64,000 nucleotides of DNA. Origin: Oceanospirillum maris DSM 6286 (lineage in GTDB: Bacteria; Pseudomonadota; Gammaproteobacteria; Pseudomonadales; Halomonadaceae). Below the pieces are notes generated by a model that searched no databases, had not been told where the DNA came from, and worked only from the letters and a program-made list of their open reading frames with translations. A program made the translations under genes and the position numbers. The stretch lies in NCBI RefSeq assembly GCF_000422865.1, contig NZ_KE383936.1, positions 346,456-410,455 on the forward strand, in the 5' to 3' direction. Of the stretch, positions 36,488-45,572 are shown one piece after another. The first letter of the stretch is position 1; each line of letters begins with the position of its first letter.

Positions 36488-37743
36488 TGGCTGGTAACCG
36501 TAACAAGGGTAATCCAGGCCTAATGGGTTGGATTGATGATCGTTTCCCGGCTACGGCGATGTGGGAAGATCACCTGAGCAAATACTATGCTCCTAAAAAC
36601 TTTAACTTTTGGTACTTCTTTGGTTCTCTTGCCCTTTTAGTACTGGTTAACCAGATTCTAACTGGTATCTGGCTAACGATGAGCTTTAACCCAAGTGCTG
36701 AAGGTGCTTTTGCTTCCGTTGAGTACATCATGCGTGATGTCGAATTCGGCTGGCTATTGCGTTATATGCACTCTACGGGTGCTTCTGCATTCTTTATCGT
36801 CGTATATATGCATATGTTCCGCGGCATGATGTATGGCTCGTACAAGGCTCCTCGGGAGCTTATTTGGATCTTCGGCATGGCGATTTACTTAGCGCTGATG
36901 GCTGAAGCATTCATGGGTTACTTATTGCCATGGGGACAGATGTCCTATTGGGGTGCGCAGGTTATTATCTCCCTGTTCACTGCTATTCCTGGCATTGGTG
37001 CTGATTTGGCACAGTGGATCCGGGGTGATTACCTGATCTCTGGCGTTACGCTGAACCGTTTCTTTGCACTGCATGTTATTGCCCTGCCTATCGTACTGTT
37101 GGCCTTAGTTGTACTGCACATTCTTGCATTGCATGAAGTGGGTTCTAACAACCCTGACGGCAACGATATTAAAAAGCATAAAGATGAGAATGGTATTCCG
37201 CTGGATGGTATTCCTTTCCACCCGTACTACACCGTAAAAGATATTGTAGGCGTGGCGGTATTCTTGTTTGTGTTCTGTGCGATTATTTTCTACGCACCGG
37301 CGATGGGTGGCTACTTTATTGAAGCGCCAAACTTTGAACCGGCTAACGCGTTGAAAACTCCTGCCCACATTGCTCCTGTTTGGTACTTTACGCCATTCTA
37401 CGCAATGCTACGTGCGATCACCTTCCCAATGTTTGGCCTAGACGCTAAGTTCTGGGGTGTAGTTGTGATGGGTGGAGCTATTGCCATTCTGTTTGTTCTG
37501 CCGTGGTTGGATAAGAGTCCTGTTCGCTCTATGCGCTACAAAGGCTGGATCAGCAAGGTCTTCCTACTGCTATTTGCAGTTAGCTTTGTCATTCTAGGTG
37601 TTTTGGGTGCTATTCCATCGACTCCTGGTCGTACTTTGTTGGCTCAGGCTTGTACAGCGATTTACTTCTTGTACTTTATCCTAATGCCTTGGTACACCAA
37701 GTTCGAATCCACTAAACCAGTGCCAGAGAGGGTGACAGGCTAA
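36487..37743 (+). CDS. petB: Ubiquinol-cytochrome c reductase, cytochrome b subunit
   Basis: 418-residue integral membrane subunit with eight or nine hydrophobic segments. Heme ligands sit in helix B (RYMHSTGASAFFIVVYMHMFRG) and helix D (FFALHVIALPIVLLALVVLHILALH), and the quinol-oxidation loop has the conserved PEW-region equivalent in TPAHIAPVWYFTPFYAMLRA (PVWY here). It is coupled to petA and petC by one-base overlaps (TAATG). Confidence 0.95.
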   Translation: MAGNRNKGNPGLMGWIDDRFPATAMWEDHLSKYYAPKNFNFWYFFGSLALLVLVNQILTGIWLTMSFNPSAEGAFASVEYIMRDVEFGWLLRYMHSTGASAFFIVVYMHMFRGMMYGSYKAPRELIWIFGMAIYLALMAEAFMGYLLPWGQMSYWGAQVIISLFTAIPGIGADLAQWIRGDYLISGVTLNRFFALHVIALPIVLLALVVLHILALHEVGSNNPDGNDIKKHKDENGIPLDGIPFHPYYTVKDIVGVAVFLFVFCAIIFYAPAMGGYFIEAPNFEPANALKTPAHIAPVWYFTPFYAMLRAITFPMFGLDAKFWGVVVMGGAIAILFVLPWLDKSPVRSMRYKGWISKVFLLLFAVSFVILGVLGAIPSTPGRTLLAQACTAIYFLYFILMPWYTKFESTKPVPERVTG

Positions 37744-38501
37744 TGAAAAAGCAACTGATTGCACTGATTTTAGCGCTGGTACCGTTTACGGCGCTTGCAG
37801 CAGGTGGCAGTGTCCACCTGGATAAAATGGAACCAGACCTGTACGACAAAGCGTCGTTGCAGAATGGTGCTAAATTATTCGTGAACTATTGCATGGGTTG
37901 TCACTCAGCAGAGTTCCAGCGTTATTCGCGCACTGCAGAAGATTTGGGTGTTCCTCAGGATGTTATTGAAGAAAATCTAATCTTTAACAGTTCTCTGAAG
38001 TACAACGATCAGATGCGCATTGGCATGCAAAAAGAAGATGCTAGTGTTTGGTTTGGTGCAGCGCCACCGGATCTAAGCCTAGAAGCTCGTTTGCGTGGCC
38101 CTGACTGGGTTTACACTTACCTGCGTAGTTTCTACACAGATCCAAGTCGTCCTTGGGGTGTGAACAACACTGTATTCCCTGATGTAGGTATGCCGAACGT
38201 GTTAGCATCTCTACAGGGTATTCAGGATAAAGTGTGTGATCCTAACCATCATGTCGCACAAATAGATCCTCTGACAGGTAACCAAGTTGGTGAAAGCTGC
38301 TTGAAAATTACCCAGCAGGGTTCTATGAGCAAAGCTGAGTTCGATAAAGTGGCTTATGATTTAACTAACTTCCTCGTCTATGTTGGTGAGCCTTCCAAAT
38401 TGGAAAGTAACAGCATTGCACCTTGGGTGTTAGGTTTTATCTTGCTGCTGATCATCGTTGCTTACTTGCTGAAGAAAGAGTACTGGCGCGATATTCACTA
38501 A
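37743..38501 (+). CDS. petC: Ubiquinol-cytochrome c reductase, cytochrome c1 subunit
   Basis: 252-residue periplasmic cytochrome with a signal peptide (MKKQLIALILALVPFTALA), heme-binding CMGCH at residues 50-54, a Met axial ligand region (VGMPNVL) and a C-terminal membrane anchor (IAPWVLGFILLLIIVAYLL). It completes the petABC operon, followed by a terminator. Confidence 0.95.
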   Translation: MKKQLIALILALVPFTALAAGGSVHLDKMEPDLYDKASLQNGAKLFVNYCMGCHSAEFQRYSRTAEDLGVPQDVIEENLIFNSSLKYNDQMRIGMQKEDASVWFGAAPPDLSLEARLRGPDWVYTYLRSFYTDPSRPWGVNNTVFPDVGMPNVLASLQGIQDKVCDPNHHVAQIDPLTGNQVGESCLKITQQGSMSKAEFDKVAYDLTNFLVYVGEPSKLESNSIAPWVLGFILLLIIVAYLLKKEYWRDIH

Positions 38502-38522
38502 TCGATTGCCAACGATGTGAAG

Positions 38523-38557
38523 AGCGTGCAACCCTTTGCGGGTTGCGCGCTTTTTTT
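38523..38557 (+). terminator. Terminator of petABC
   Basis: Twelve-base stem AGCGTGCAACCC / GGGTTGCGCGCT (one wobble), loop TTTGC, T run. Confidence 0.88.
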
Positions 38558-38616
38558 GCTCTATGAGCAAAGATATGCTTTTATATTGGCCTTGAAAATT
38601 TGATAGGGGTTATACA

Positions 38617-39249
38617 ATGGGTGTAGCAGCCAAGCGTTCCTCAATGACGTTTTATTCTAACGGTGAAGATCATTACAGTCATCGTGTTCGTATTGTGCTA
38701 GCAGAGAAGGGAGTCGCTGTTGATATTCTAGATTGCCTTGATGCTAACAAGCCTGCTGAGCTGGCTGATATCAATCCTTACAACAGCCTGCCTACGCTGG
38801 TTGACCGGGATTTGGTTTTGTTCCAGTCGGATATAATGATGGAATATCTGGATGAGCGTTTTCCTCACCCTCCACTATTGCCTGTTTATCCAGTAGCCCG
38901 CGCGCAAAGCCGTCAGTTTATGTACCGCATCCAGCGTGATTGGTGCCCTAACGTTGATATCATCACGGCAAATAAAGATGCAAAAGCCGTTGAACAAGCT
39001 CGTAAAGAGCTGCGTGAGAGCCTTATCTCTACCAGCCCTATTTTTGAAGAGCTGCCTTACTTTATGAGTGAGGAATTTACACTGGTTGATTGCTGTGCAG
39101 CATCAATCCTTTGGCGTCTACCTGCCTTGGGTATTGAACTGCCGGAAAATCAGGTTCAGCCATTGTTGTCTTATATGAATAACCGATTGTTTAATCGTGA
39201 GGCTTTTCAGGCAAGTTTGTCTGAAGCTGAACGTGAAATGCGTCTGTAA
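38617..39249 (+). CDS. sspA: Stringent starvation protein A
   Basis: 210-residue GST-fold protein that binds RNA polymerase and affects stationary-phase and stress gene expression (and silences H-NS in E. coli). The start [18 protein letters not shown] closely follows E. coli SspA, and the thioredoxin-like domain with [14 protein letters not shown] is intact. Glutathione transferase catalysis is not expected. Order petABC-sspA-sspB is conserved in gammaproteobacteria. Confidence 0.94.
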   Translation: MGVAAKRSSMTFYSNGEDHYSHRVRIVLAEKGVAVDILDCLDANKPAELADINPYNSLPTLVDRDLVLFQSDIMMEYLDERFPHPPLLPVYPVARAQSRQFMYRIQRDWCPNVDIITANKDAKAVEQARKELRESLISTSPIFEELPYFMSEEFTLVDCCAASILWRLPALGIELPENQVQPLLSYMNNRLFNREAFQASLSEAEREMRL

Positions 39250-39260
39250 TTGGATTTACT

Positions 39261-39689
39261 ATGTCTTCCAGTCGTCCCTATCTAATTCGCGCCTTATACG
39301 AATGGCTTGCTGATAATGATCTAACGCCTTATTTGGCGGTTGATGCCACTCTTGAAGATGTCATGGTTCCTTCCCAGCATATTCAAGATGGTCAGATTGT
39401 TCTCAACATTACGATGAGTGCTGTGCGTAATTTAGATATTTCAAATGAAGCCGTCACCTTTTCTGCTCGTTTTGGCGGTGTGCCGCAGCAGGTTTATGTA
39501 CCTGTAACTGCGATACTTGCTATTTATGCCAAAGAAAATGGGCAGGGGATGGCGTTTGGCCATGAGCCTGAACTACCGGAACCAGAGCCTAAAGGCCCTG
39601 TTGTGGTAAAAAGGGAATCAGAGCCGACCAAGGAAGCAACTGAATCAGCCTCTACTAATAAGCGTCCGTCTCTTCGGGTAGTTAAGTAA
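39261..39689 (+). CDS. sspB: ClpXP protease specificity-enhancing factor SspB
   Basis: 142-residue adaptor that tethers ssrA-tagged proteins (and RseA fragments) to ClpXP. The folded N-terminal part (RPYLIRALYEWLADNDLTPYL...) binds the tag; a flexible acidic linker leads to the C-terminal ClpX-docking motif RPSLRVVK. It follows sspA by 11 bases. Confidence 0.95.
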   Translation: MSSSRPYLIRALYEWLADNDLTPYLAVDATLEDVMVPSQHIQDGQIVLNITMSAVRNLDISNEAVTFSARFGGVPQQVYVPVTAILAIYAKENGQGMAFGHEPELPEPEPKGPVVVKRESEPTKEATESASTNKRPSLRVVK

Positions 39690-39718
39690 GCTGATCGGTT
39701 ATGCGTTACGTTAGAATG

Positions 39719-39748
39719 AAAAAGGCATCCTTCGGGATGCCTTTTTTT
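39719..39748. terminator. Bidirectional terminator between sspB and diaA
   Basis: AAAAAGGCATCC arm, TTCG tetraloop, GGATGCCTTTTT arm with extended T run; two convergent genes end here. Confidence 0.9.
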
Positions 39749-39751
39749 CGT

Positions 39752-40351
<600 letters not shown>

Positions 40352-40370
40352 CTAGTTACTCGTAACGCCA

Positions 40371-40736
40371 TCAAGAGGTTATAGCTGATGGAATCCAGTT
40401 GATATCCAATGGCTGATCAAGGGATGCAGGTGTAATCGCAACCACATCAATACGCCATGGCGACTGTATCTTATGTTTTTGGCAGTAAAGCAAGGCGCTT
40501 CTTATAAGCTTTTTTTGCTTGCTGATGGTAATGCTTTCAACCGCGCTGCCATAATGTTTGTTTTGCCTATAACGAACTTCAATAAAGACTAAGCAATGCT
40601 TGTCTTGCATAACAAGGTCTATTTCGCCGGTCTTGAAATGAACATTACGGCGGATATAAATTAACCCTTGTTCCTGTAAAAAATGTTGAGCCAGAAGCTC
40701 GGCATCTTGTCCTGTTTCTTGGGTTGTCTTTTTCAT
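40371..40736 (-). CDS. yraN: YraN family protein (UPF0102)
   Basis: 121-residue protein with a restriction-endonuclease-like fold: GQDAELLAQHFLQEQGLIYIRRNVHFKTGEIDLVMQ and LVFIEVRYR, which carry the Glu, Asp and Glu-x-Lys-like catalytic pattern (here EVR). The function is unknown. It lies between lpoA and diaA on the minus strand, a usual order. Confidence 0.9.
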   Translation of the reverse strand: MKKTTQETGQDAELLAQHFLQEQGLIYIRRNVHFKTGEIDLVMQDKHCLVFIEVRYRQNKHYGSAVESITISKQKKLIRSALLYCQKHKIQSPWRIDVVAITPASLDQPLDINWIPSAITS

Positions 40737-40790
40737 TGCTTCGCATCCTTGCGGTTTTTATATGTTTTATTTTTATATAGATACTGGTCG

Positions 40791-42680
40791 TTAGTTTGTG
40801 GGGGACTCTATATATTGACGCATAACAGGTCGTCCGCGAACAAAAGTAGCCCACTGGAGTTGGCGCTGAATACTGAGATCTTTTTTCAATGACAGTGCCC
40901 CAGTAGCACCAAACACTTTGCTGTCTGGTAGTGCTTCAAGCATACGCAGCCGGCCTGCTAGCTGAAGGGCATCCGTACCCATCGCAAAAAGTCGGCCATA
41001 TCGATTGGTTTCATCAGGCCATGCCTCTTCGATTTGGCGTTTAAGTCCTGAGCTATTTTCTAAAAACCAAGGGATGTCGCAAAAATGGATGCCGTTAAGG
41101 TCTTGATCTCGACTTGTGGATTCTTTGCCGTTGTATAGGTGTGATGTGGCGTAAACAGGTAGATTGCTCGCATAGTAAAAGGCTAGCACGGGTTTGACTT
41201 GCCGTGCAGTAGCCGGTGTGGCGACTAAGAACATCATATCAATATCTTGACGGCGGCGAGGCTCAAACTCTACTTTCTGATCTAATAGTTGACTGATGCG
41301 ACGCCAGCGTTTTTCGCTTTTATCCACTTCAAGCATTTTTTCAACGCTAAGACCTAAATTAGTTTTACTAGAGTACATGCCCGTCTCTGCAATGCTTCCA
41401 CCCTGCTCTTGCCATGTTTTTTCAAAGGCTGATAAGGCGCGGCCACCCCAATCACTGGATGGTGTGAGTGTTAAGGCTCGTTTTTTACCATCTTGCCATG
41501 CCATTTTAGCCGCTTGAGAGGCTTCATCCTCTGCCGATATCGCGTATTGAAAGAGGTCTGTGTTCTCGGTGCTTAGGCGGGTGCCATAGTTTAAGGCCAA
41601 GGTTCTTAAGGGAAGAGAGCTACGCGCTTGAAGCTCTGTTACCTTGCTTTTGGACAGTGGGCCGATAACCACTTCTGCACCCGCCGTCATGGCGGAGCGG
41701 TACAGTGCATCTAGTGAGAGGCTATTGCTATCAAAGAAGCTAAGTTTAGGGGTTGAAGCGCCTTGAGTTGTTGCATTAATTGATGCGGCTATAATGCCAT
41801 CGCGAATCGCATTGCCTGCTTTTGAAAGCGCACCGGATTGCGGTAGGAATACCGCAATATGCTTAATAGGATTGCGGCTAATGTCGGCTAAGAATGCCAT
41901 ATCTTTGGGGAGTGATAAGGCCGCAGGATGACCATGCCAGTATTGCTGCCAACGGTTAAGTTCATCGGTAAACTGATCTAGGTTGTTAGCGGCTTCTTTT
42001 CGAACCCTTGCAAGATCAAGCCAGCCTTGAAGTTCTTGATCTACTTCGGTTTCCATTAGTGTGCGGATATCATCTAGCGTGATATTCAGTAGAGCTTGCC
42101 AAAGCTGATTGTAGGATTGTTGTGCTGGTAAGCCTGTTTGTTGTCGAGCTAAGGCGAGATACTCCCGCGCACTTGCTTCGTGATAGCCTAAAATGCTGTA
42201 AGCATGTGCGCGATAGGAGGCAAGGGTCATCTGTTCGTCGGGTGTTAAGCGATCATAAATAAGGTTGCCGGTGTTATTTAAGGCAACAAGAGCCTGCCAA
42301 CCTTCTCCGCTACCTAAACTGAGCTCTGCTGATAGAAATACAAAGCGTTTTTGTAGCGAGAAAGGCAATCTATAGGCATGAATATTAGCGAGCAAGCGCA
42401 GGGCCGCATCAACGTCTCCGTCCTGTGCTAGAATCTCTGCCGCACGAAGCCGGTATACTTGAGCCTGATCAAAGCTGGATTGCTGCGCGAGTAACAAGAG
42501 ATCTTCTGCTGATAAGCCGACAGGCTGACTAATAACGCTTGACTCAGACTCCTGACCAGGTTTTTCAGAAGGGCCACTACAGGCGGCTAACAGCGCTATT
42601 GTTGGGATTGCAATCCAACGGCTTAAAGTGCGTTGTAGGTTATGGCGCTTGTTATATTGTCGCTGATTACTAGCAGGCAT
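40791..42680 (-). CDS. lpoA: Penicillin-binding protein activator LpoA (YraM/LppC)
   Basis: 629-residue outer-membrane lipoprotein that stimulates PBP1a transpeptidation from the periplasmic side. Lipobox ALLAAC gives Cys34 when the ATG preceded by AAGAG is used. An N-terminal TPR-like helical part (about 50-270) is followed by a periplasmic-binding-protein-like C-terminal domain (KHIAVFLPQSGALSKAGNAIRDGI onward). A longer frame with a GTG start exists upstream but reaches nearly into rsmI. It is divergent from rsmI, as in E. coli. Confidence 0.92.
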   Translation of the reverse strand: MPASNQRQYNKRHNLQRTLSRWIAIPTIALLAACSGPSEKPGQESESSVISQPVGLSAEDLLLLAQQSSFDQAQVYRLRAAEILAQDGDVDAALRLLANIHAYRLPFSLQKRFVFLSAELSLGSGEGWQALVALNNTGNLIYDRLTPDEQMTLASYRAHAYSILGYHEASAREYLALARQQTGLPAQQSYNQLWQALLNITLDDIRTLMETEVDQELQGWLDLARVRKEAANNLDQFTDELNRWQQYWHGHPAALSLPKDMAFLADISRNPIKHIAVFLPQSGALSKAGNAIRDGIIAASINATTQGASTPKLSFFDSNSLSLDALYRSAMTAGAEVVIGPLSKSKVTELQARSSLPLRTLALNYGTRLSTENTDLFQYAISAEDEASQAAKMAWQDGKKRALTLTPSSDWGGRALSAFEKTWQEQGGSIAETGMYSSKTNLGLSVEKMLEVDKSEKRWRRISQLLDQKVEFEPRRRQDIDMMFLVATPATARQVKPVLAFYYASNLPVYATSHLYNGKESTSRDQDLNGIHFCDIPWFLENSSGLKRQIEEAWPDETNRYGRLFAMGTDALQLAGRLRMLEALPDSKVFGATGALSLKKDLSIQRQLQWATFVRGRPVMRQYIESPTN

Positions 42681-42742
42681 AGTCAAACTCTTAGTGGCTG
42701 TTAGTGCATAATTTTTAATAATCGTTAACACAGGGTTATAGG

Positions 42743-43585
42743 ATGTCCGAATCCGTATTGTACGTGGTTGCTACCCCGATTGGTAATCTTGCTGATATTT
42801 CAGAGCGGGCGTTAAAGGTGTTGCGTTCAGTAGACCTGATCGCGGCAGAAGATACCCGTCATACTCGTCAGCTGCTGATGCATTTTACTATTAATAAGCC
42901 TCTGTTCTCGGTTCATGATCATAACGAGCAGCAGCGCGTAGAAAAAGTAATTTCAGAATTAAAATCAGGTTTAAATATCGCTTTAGTCTCTGATGCAGGG
43001 ACCCCTTTAATTTCTGACCCAGGTTTTCATGTGGTTCAGGCGGTTCGACAGGCCGGCTTTCAGGTGATTCCAATCCCTGGCCCCTGTGCATTAGTTACAG
43101 CGTTATCTGCAGCGGGTATGCCAACGGATCGTTTCTGCTTTGAAGGCTTTTTACCGGCTAAAAGTAGTGGCCGTAAAAAGCAGCTGCATCAAGTCGAAGA
43201 GGAAACGCGAACTTTGGTGTTTTACGAGTCACCGCACCGAATCGTCGATTCTTTGACGGATATGGCAGAGGTGCTGGGTGGTGATCGCTTGATCACGGTT
43301 GCCCGTGAAATTACTAAGACCTTTGAGACCTTTTACACGGGTACGTTAGAAGAAACCTTGGTCTGGATTCAGTCGGATGCTAATCAGCAGCGGGGAGAGT
43401 TTGTCTTGGTTGTTGCTGGAGCACCCGCTAAAGAAGATGAAGAAGCGGCGGCTGTTTCCGCAGAGAAAGTGCTTAAGGTCTTGCTAGAAGAGCTACCGGT
43501 TAAGCAGGCGGCAGCTCTTTGTGCCAAGATTACGGGTCAGAAAAAGAACGCCCTTTATCAGCAAGCTCTTGCGTTACAAAAATGA
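42743..43585 (+). CDS. rsmI: 16S rRNA (cytidine1402-2'-O)-methyltransferase RsmI
   Basis: 280-residue SAM-dependent methyltransferase of the tetrapyrrole-methylase fold that, with RsmH in this window, modifies C1402 of 16S rRNA. Motifs: LYVVATPIGNLADISERAL at the N-terminus, AAEDTRHTRQLL, SDAGTPLISDPG near residue 90 and IPGPCALVTALSAAG. It is divergent from lpoA and followed by rnpB. Confidence 0.95.
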   Translation: MSESVLYVVATPIGNLADISERALKVLRSVDLIAAEDTRHTRQLLMHFTINKPLFSVHDHNEQQRVEKVISELKSGLNIALVSDAGTPLISDPGFHVVQAVRQAGFQVIPIPGPCALVTALSAAGMPTDRFCFEGFLPAKSSGRKKQLHQVEEETRTLVFYESPHRIVDSLTDMAEVLGGDRLITVAREITKTFETFYTGTLEETLVWIQSDANQQRGEFVLVVAGAPAKEDEEAAAVSAEKVLKVLLEELPVKQAAALCAKITGQKKNALYQQALALQK

Positions 43586-43630
43586 GTGCAGCCTGTTTGA
43601 ATTGCAGTGCGTGTTGATTTAGCACAAAAA

Positions 43631-43660
43631 TTGGTTGTCTGGGAGCGACGATCCTTATAT
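43631..43660 (+). promoter_or_regulatory. Candidate rnpB promoter
   Basis: TTGGTT, an 18-base spacer, then TTATAT, ending 12 bases before the predicted 5' end of the RNA. The match is moderate. Confidence 0.35.
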
Positions 43661-43672
43661 CCTAGCTCGCTT

Positions 43673-44032
<360 letters not shown>

Positions 44033-44040
44033 ATCATTTG

Positions 44041-44130
44041 CAGCAGTGCACCTTGTTTTTGCCAAGATGAATGCTTAGAAAGCTTTTTCAGAGTTTCTAA
44101 CCAAGCTTGGTGAGACAGGGTGCACTGCTG
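44041..44130. repeat. Nested inverted-repeat element between rnpB and rsmH
   Basis: A 90-base segment with three nested arm pairs: outer CAGCAGTGCACC / GGTGCACTGCTG (12 bases, perfect), middle CCAAG / CTTGG (44062-44066 / 44106-44110) and inner TTAGAAA / TTTCTAA (44075-44081 / 44094-44100). It lies where mraZ and its operator are found in most dcw clusters. It may be a leader structure, the rnpB 3' end or a small mobile remnant; no target-site duplication is visible. Confidence 0.65.
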
Positions 44131-44168
44131 AATCCGGTTTAATCGTACATCAAGAATCAGATCTCACC

Positions 44169-45107
44169 ATGACTCAAGCTTTTCAGCACCTGACCGTTTT
44201 GTTGAATGAAGCCGTAGAGGCTTTAGTTCATTCGCCATCCGGCACCTATGTAGATGGCACCTTTGGTCGGGGTGGTCACTCTCGTCTTGTTCTGGATAAA
44301 TTAAGTCCAGAGGGCCGGCTTTATGGTGTCGATAAAGATCCGCTCGCCCTTGCTGAAGCCCATCGCCTTGAAACGGATGACCCTCGCTTTAAAGTCTTTC
44401 AAGGTTCTTTTGCTGAGCTTGATCGTTTTGCCGCTGAAGAAGGTGTGTCCGGTCAACTTGATGGTATTTTGCTAGATCTTGGCGTTTCTTCACCTCAATT
44501 GGATGATCCTGAGCGCGGCTTTAGTTTTATGAATGATGGTCCTTTGGATATGCGTATGAATCCTGATGCGGGGCAGTCGGCGGCAGACTGGGTTAATTCG
44601 GCTCCAGAGGCAGAGTTAGTTCGTGTGATGAAAGATTATGGCGAAGAGCGTTTTGCTCGACGTATGGCTCGGGCCATTATTGCTGAGCGTAAACTTGAGC
44701 CGATTACTCGTACTGGTCGTTTGGCGAGCATTGTTAAAGAAGCTAATCCTGCCTGGGAAAAAGGCAAGCACCCTGCAACACGTGCATTCCAAGGGATTCG
44801 TATTCATATTAACCGTGAGCTAGAAGATCTTGAAATCTGTTTAAAGCAATCGTTAGATCTACTAAAAGTTGGTGGGCGCTTGGTGGTTATTAGCTTTCAC
44901 TCCCTTGAAGACCGTCTAGTGAAACGCTTTATGCGTGATATGGCTAAGGGTGATACGCACCTTCCGCCTGGAGTGCCTTTTACTCAAGATCAGCTTAATA
45001 TTCGTTTGAAATTATTAAGCAAGGCAACAAAGCCCTCTAAACAAGAAGTTCAAGCGAACCCTCGTTCACGTAGTGCGGTTATGCGTGTTGCTGAGCGTGT
45101 TGCTTAA
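44169..45107 (+). CDS. rsmH: 16S rRNA (cytosine1402-N4)-methyltransferase RsmH (MraW)
   Basis: 312-residue SAM methyltransferase. [13 protein letters not shown] and the SAM loop [13 protein letters not shown] are near the N-terminus, then [19 protein letters not shown] and [16 protein letters not shown]. It works on the same base as RsmI. It is the first gene of the dcw cluster here; mraZ, which normally precedes it, is absent. Confidence 0.96.
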   Translation: MTQAFQHLTVLLNEAVEALVHSPSGTYVDGTFGRGGHSRLVLDKLSPEGRLYGVDKDPLALAEAHRLETDDPRFKVFQGSFAELDRFAAEEGVSGQLDGILLDLGVSSPQLDDPERGFSFMNDGPLDMRMNPDAGQSAADWVNSAPEAELVRVMKDYGEERFARRMARAIIAERKLEPITRTGRLASIVKEANPAWEKGKHPATRAFQGIRIHINRELEDLEICLKQSLDLLKVGGRLVVISFHSLEDRLVKRFMRDMAKGDTHLPPGVPFTQDQLNIRLKLLSKATKPSKQEVQANPRSRSAVMRVAERVA

Positions 45108-45128
45108 AAACATCAGGTTTGTTCCGCC

Positions 45129-45572
45129 ATGAGTTCCAATCAAGTCGCATCACGTAACGAAGCCAAAACTAAAAATGCTAAACATACAGCCTTACAAAGG
45201 CTGCCGGTTTTGCAGCGGATTCGTGTGGAACTCTTGGCGCTGTTGCCTGAATCACTCTCTTACTCTGCTCGGTTGTTTATCGGGTTTAGTTTACTAACCT
45301 TGATCTCTTCTTTGCTGGTGATTTATGCGGCCTATGAGAACCGGCTGGCTTATGCTTCGCTACAAAACCTAGATCGCCAGCAGAGGCTGTATGATGTGGA
45401 GTGGGGGCAACTGCTGCTTGAGCGGAGCACACTGGCATCACCGAGTCGAATTGAAGCCATTGCCCGCAACTCATTGCAGATGCAATTGATTTCCTCTGAT
45501 AAAGTCCAGATTGTTATCCCTGAATCACTGGAATCTTCTCCTTCTTCCTTGGCACCGGCAAAGGCTGACTAA
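45129..45572 (+). CDS. ftsL: Cell division protein FtsL
   Basis: 147-residue bitopic membrane protein of the divisome. A cytoplasmic basic N-terminus of about 50 residues precedes one membrane segment (LFIGFSLLTLISSLLVIYAAY) and a short periplasmic heptad region (LASLQNLDRQQRLYDVEWGQL-like) that pairs with FtsB. It is longer at the N-terminus than the E. coli protein (121), and a later start is possible. It overlaps ftsI by one base. Confidence 0.88.
   Translation: MSSNQVASRNEAKTKNAKHTALQRLPVLQRIRVELLALLPESLSYSARLFIGFSLLTLISSLLVIYAAYENRLAYASLQNLDRQQRLYDVEWGQLLLERSTLASPSRIEAIARNSLQMQLISSDKVQIVIPESLESSPSSLAPAKAD

Noticed and set aside
44041-44130. Miniature transposable element (12-base terminal repeats)
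   Set aside because: No flanking target duplication and no second copy in the window; kept as an unexplained nested repeat instead.
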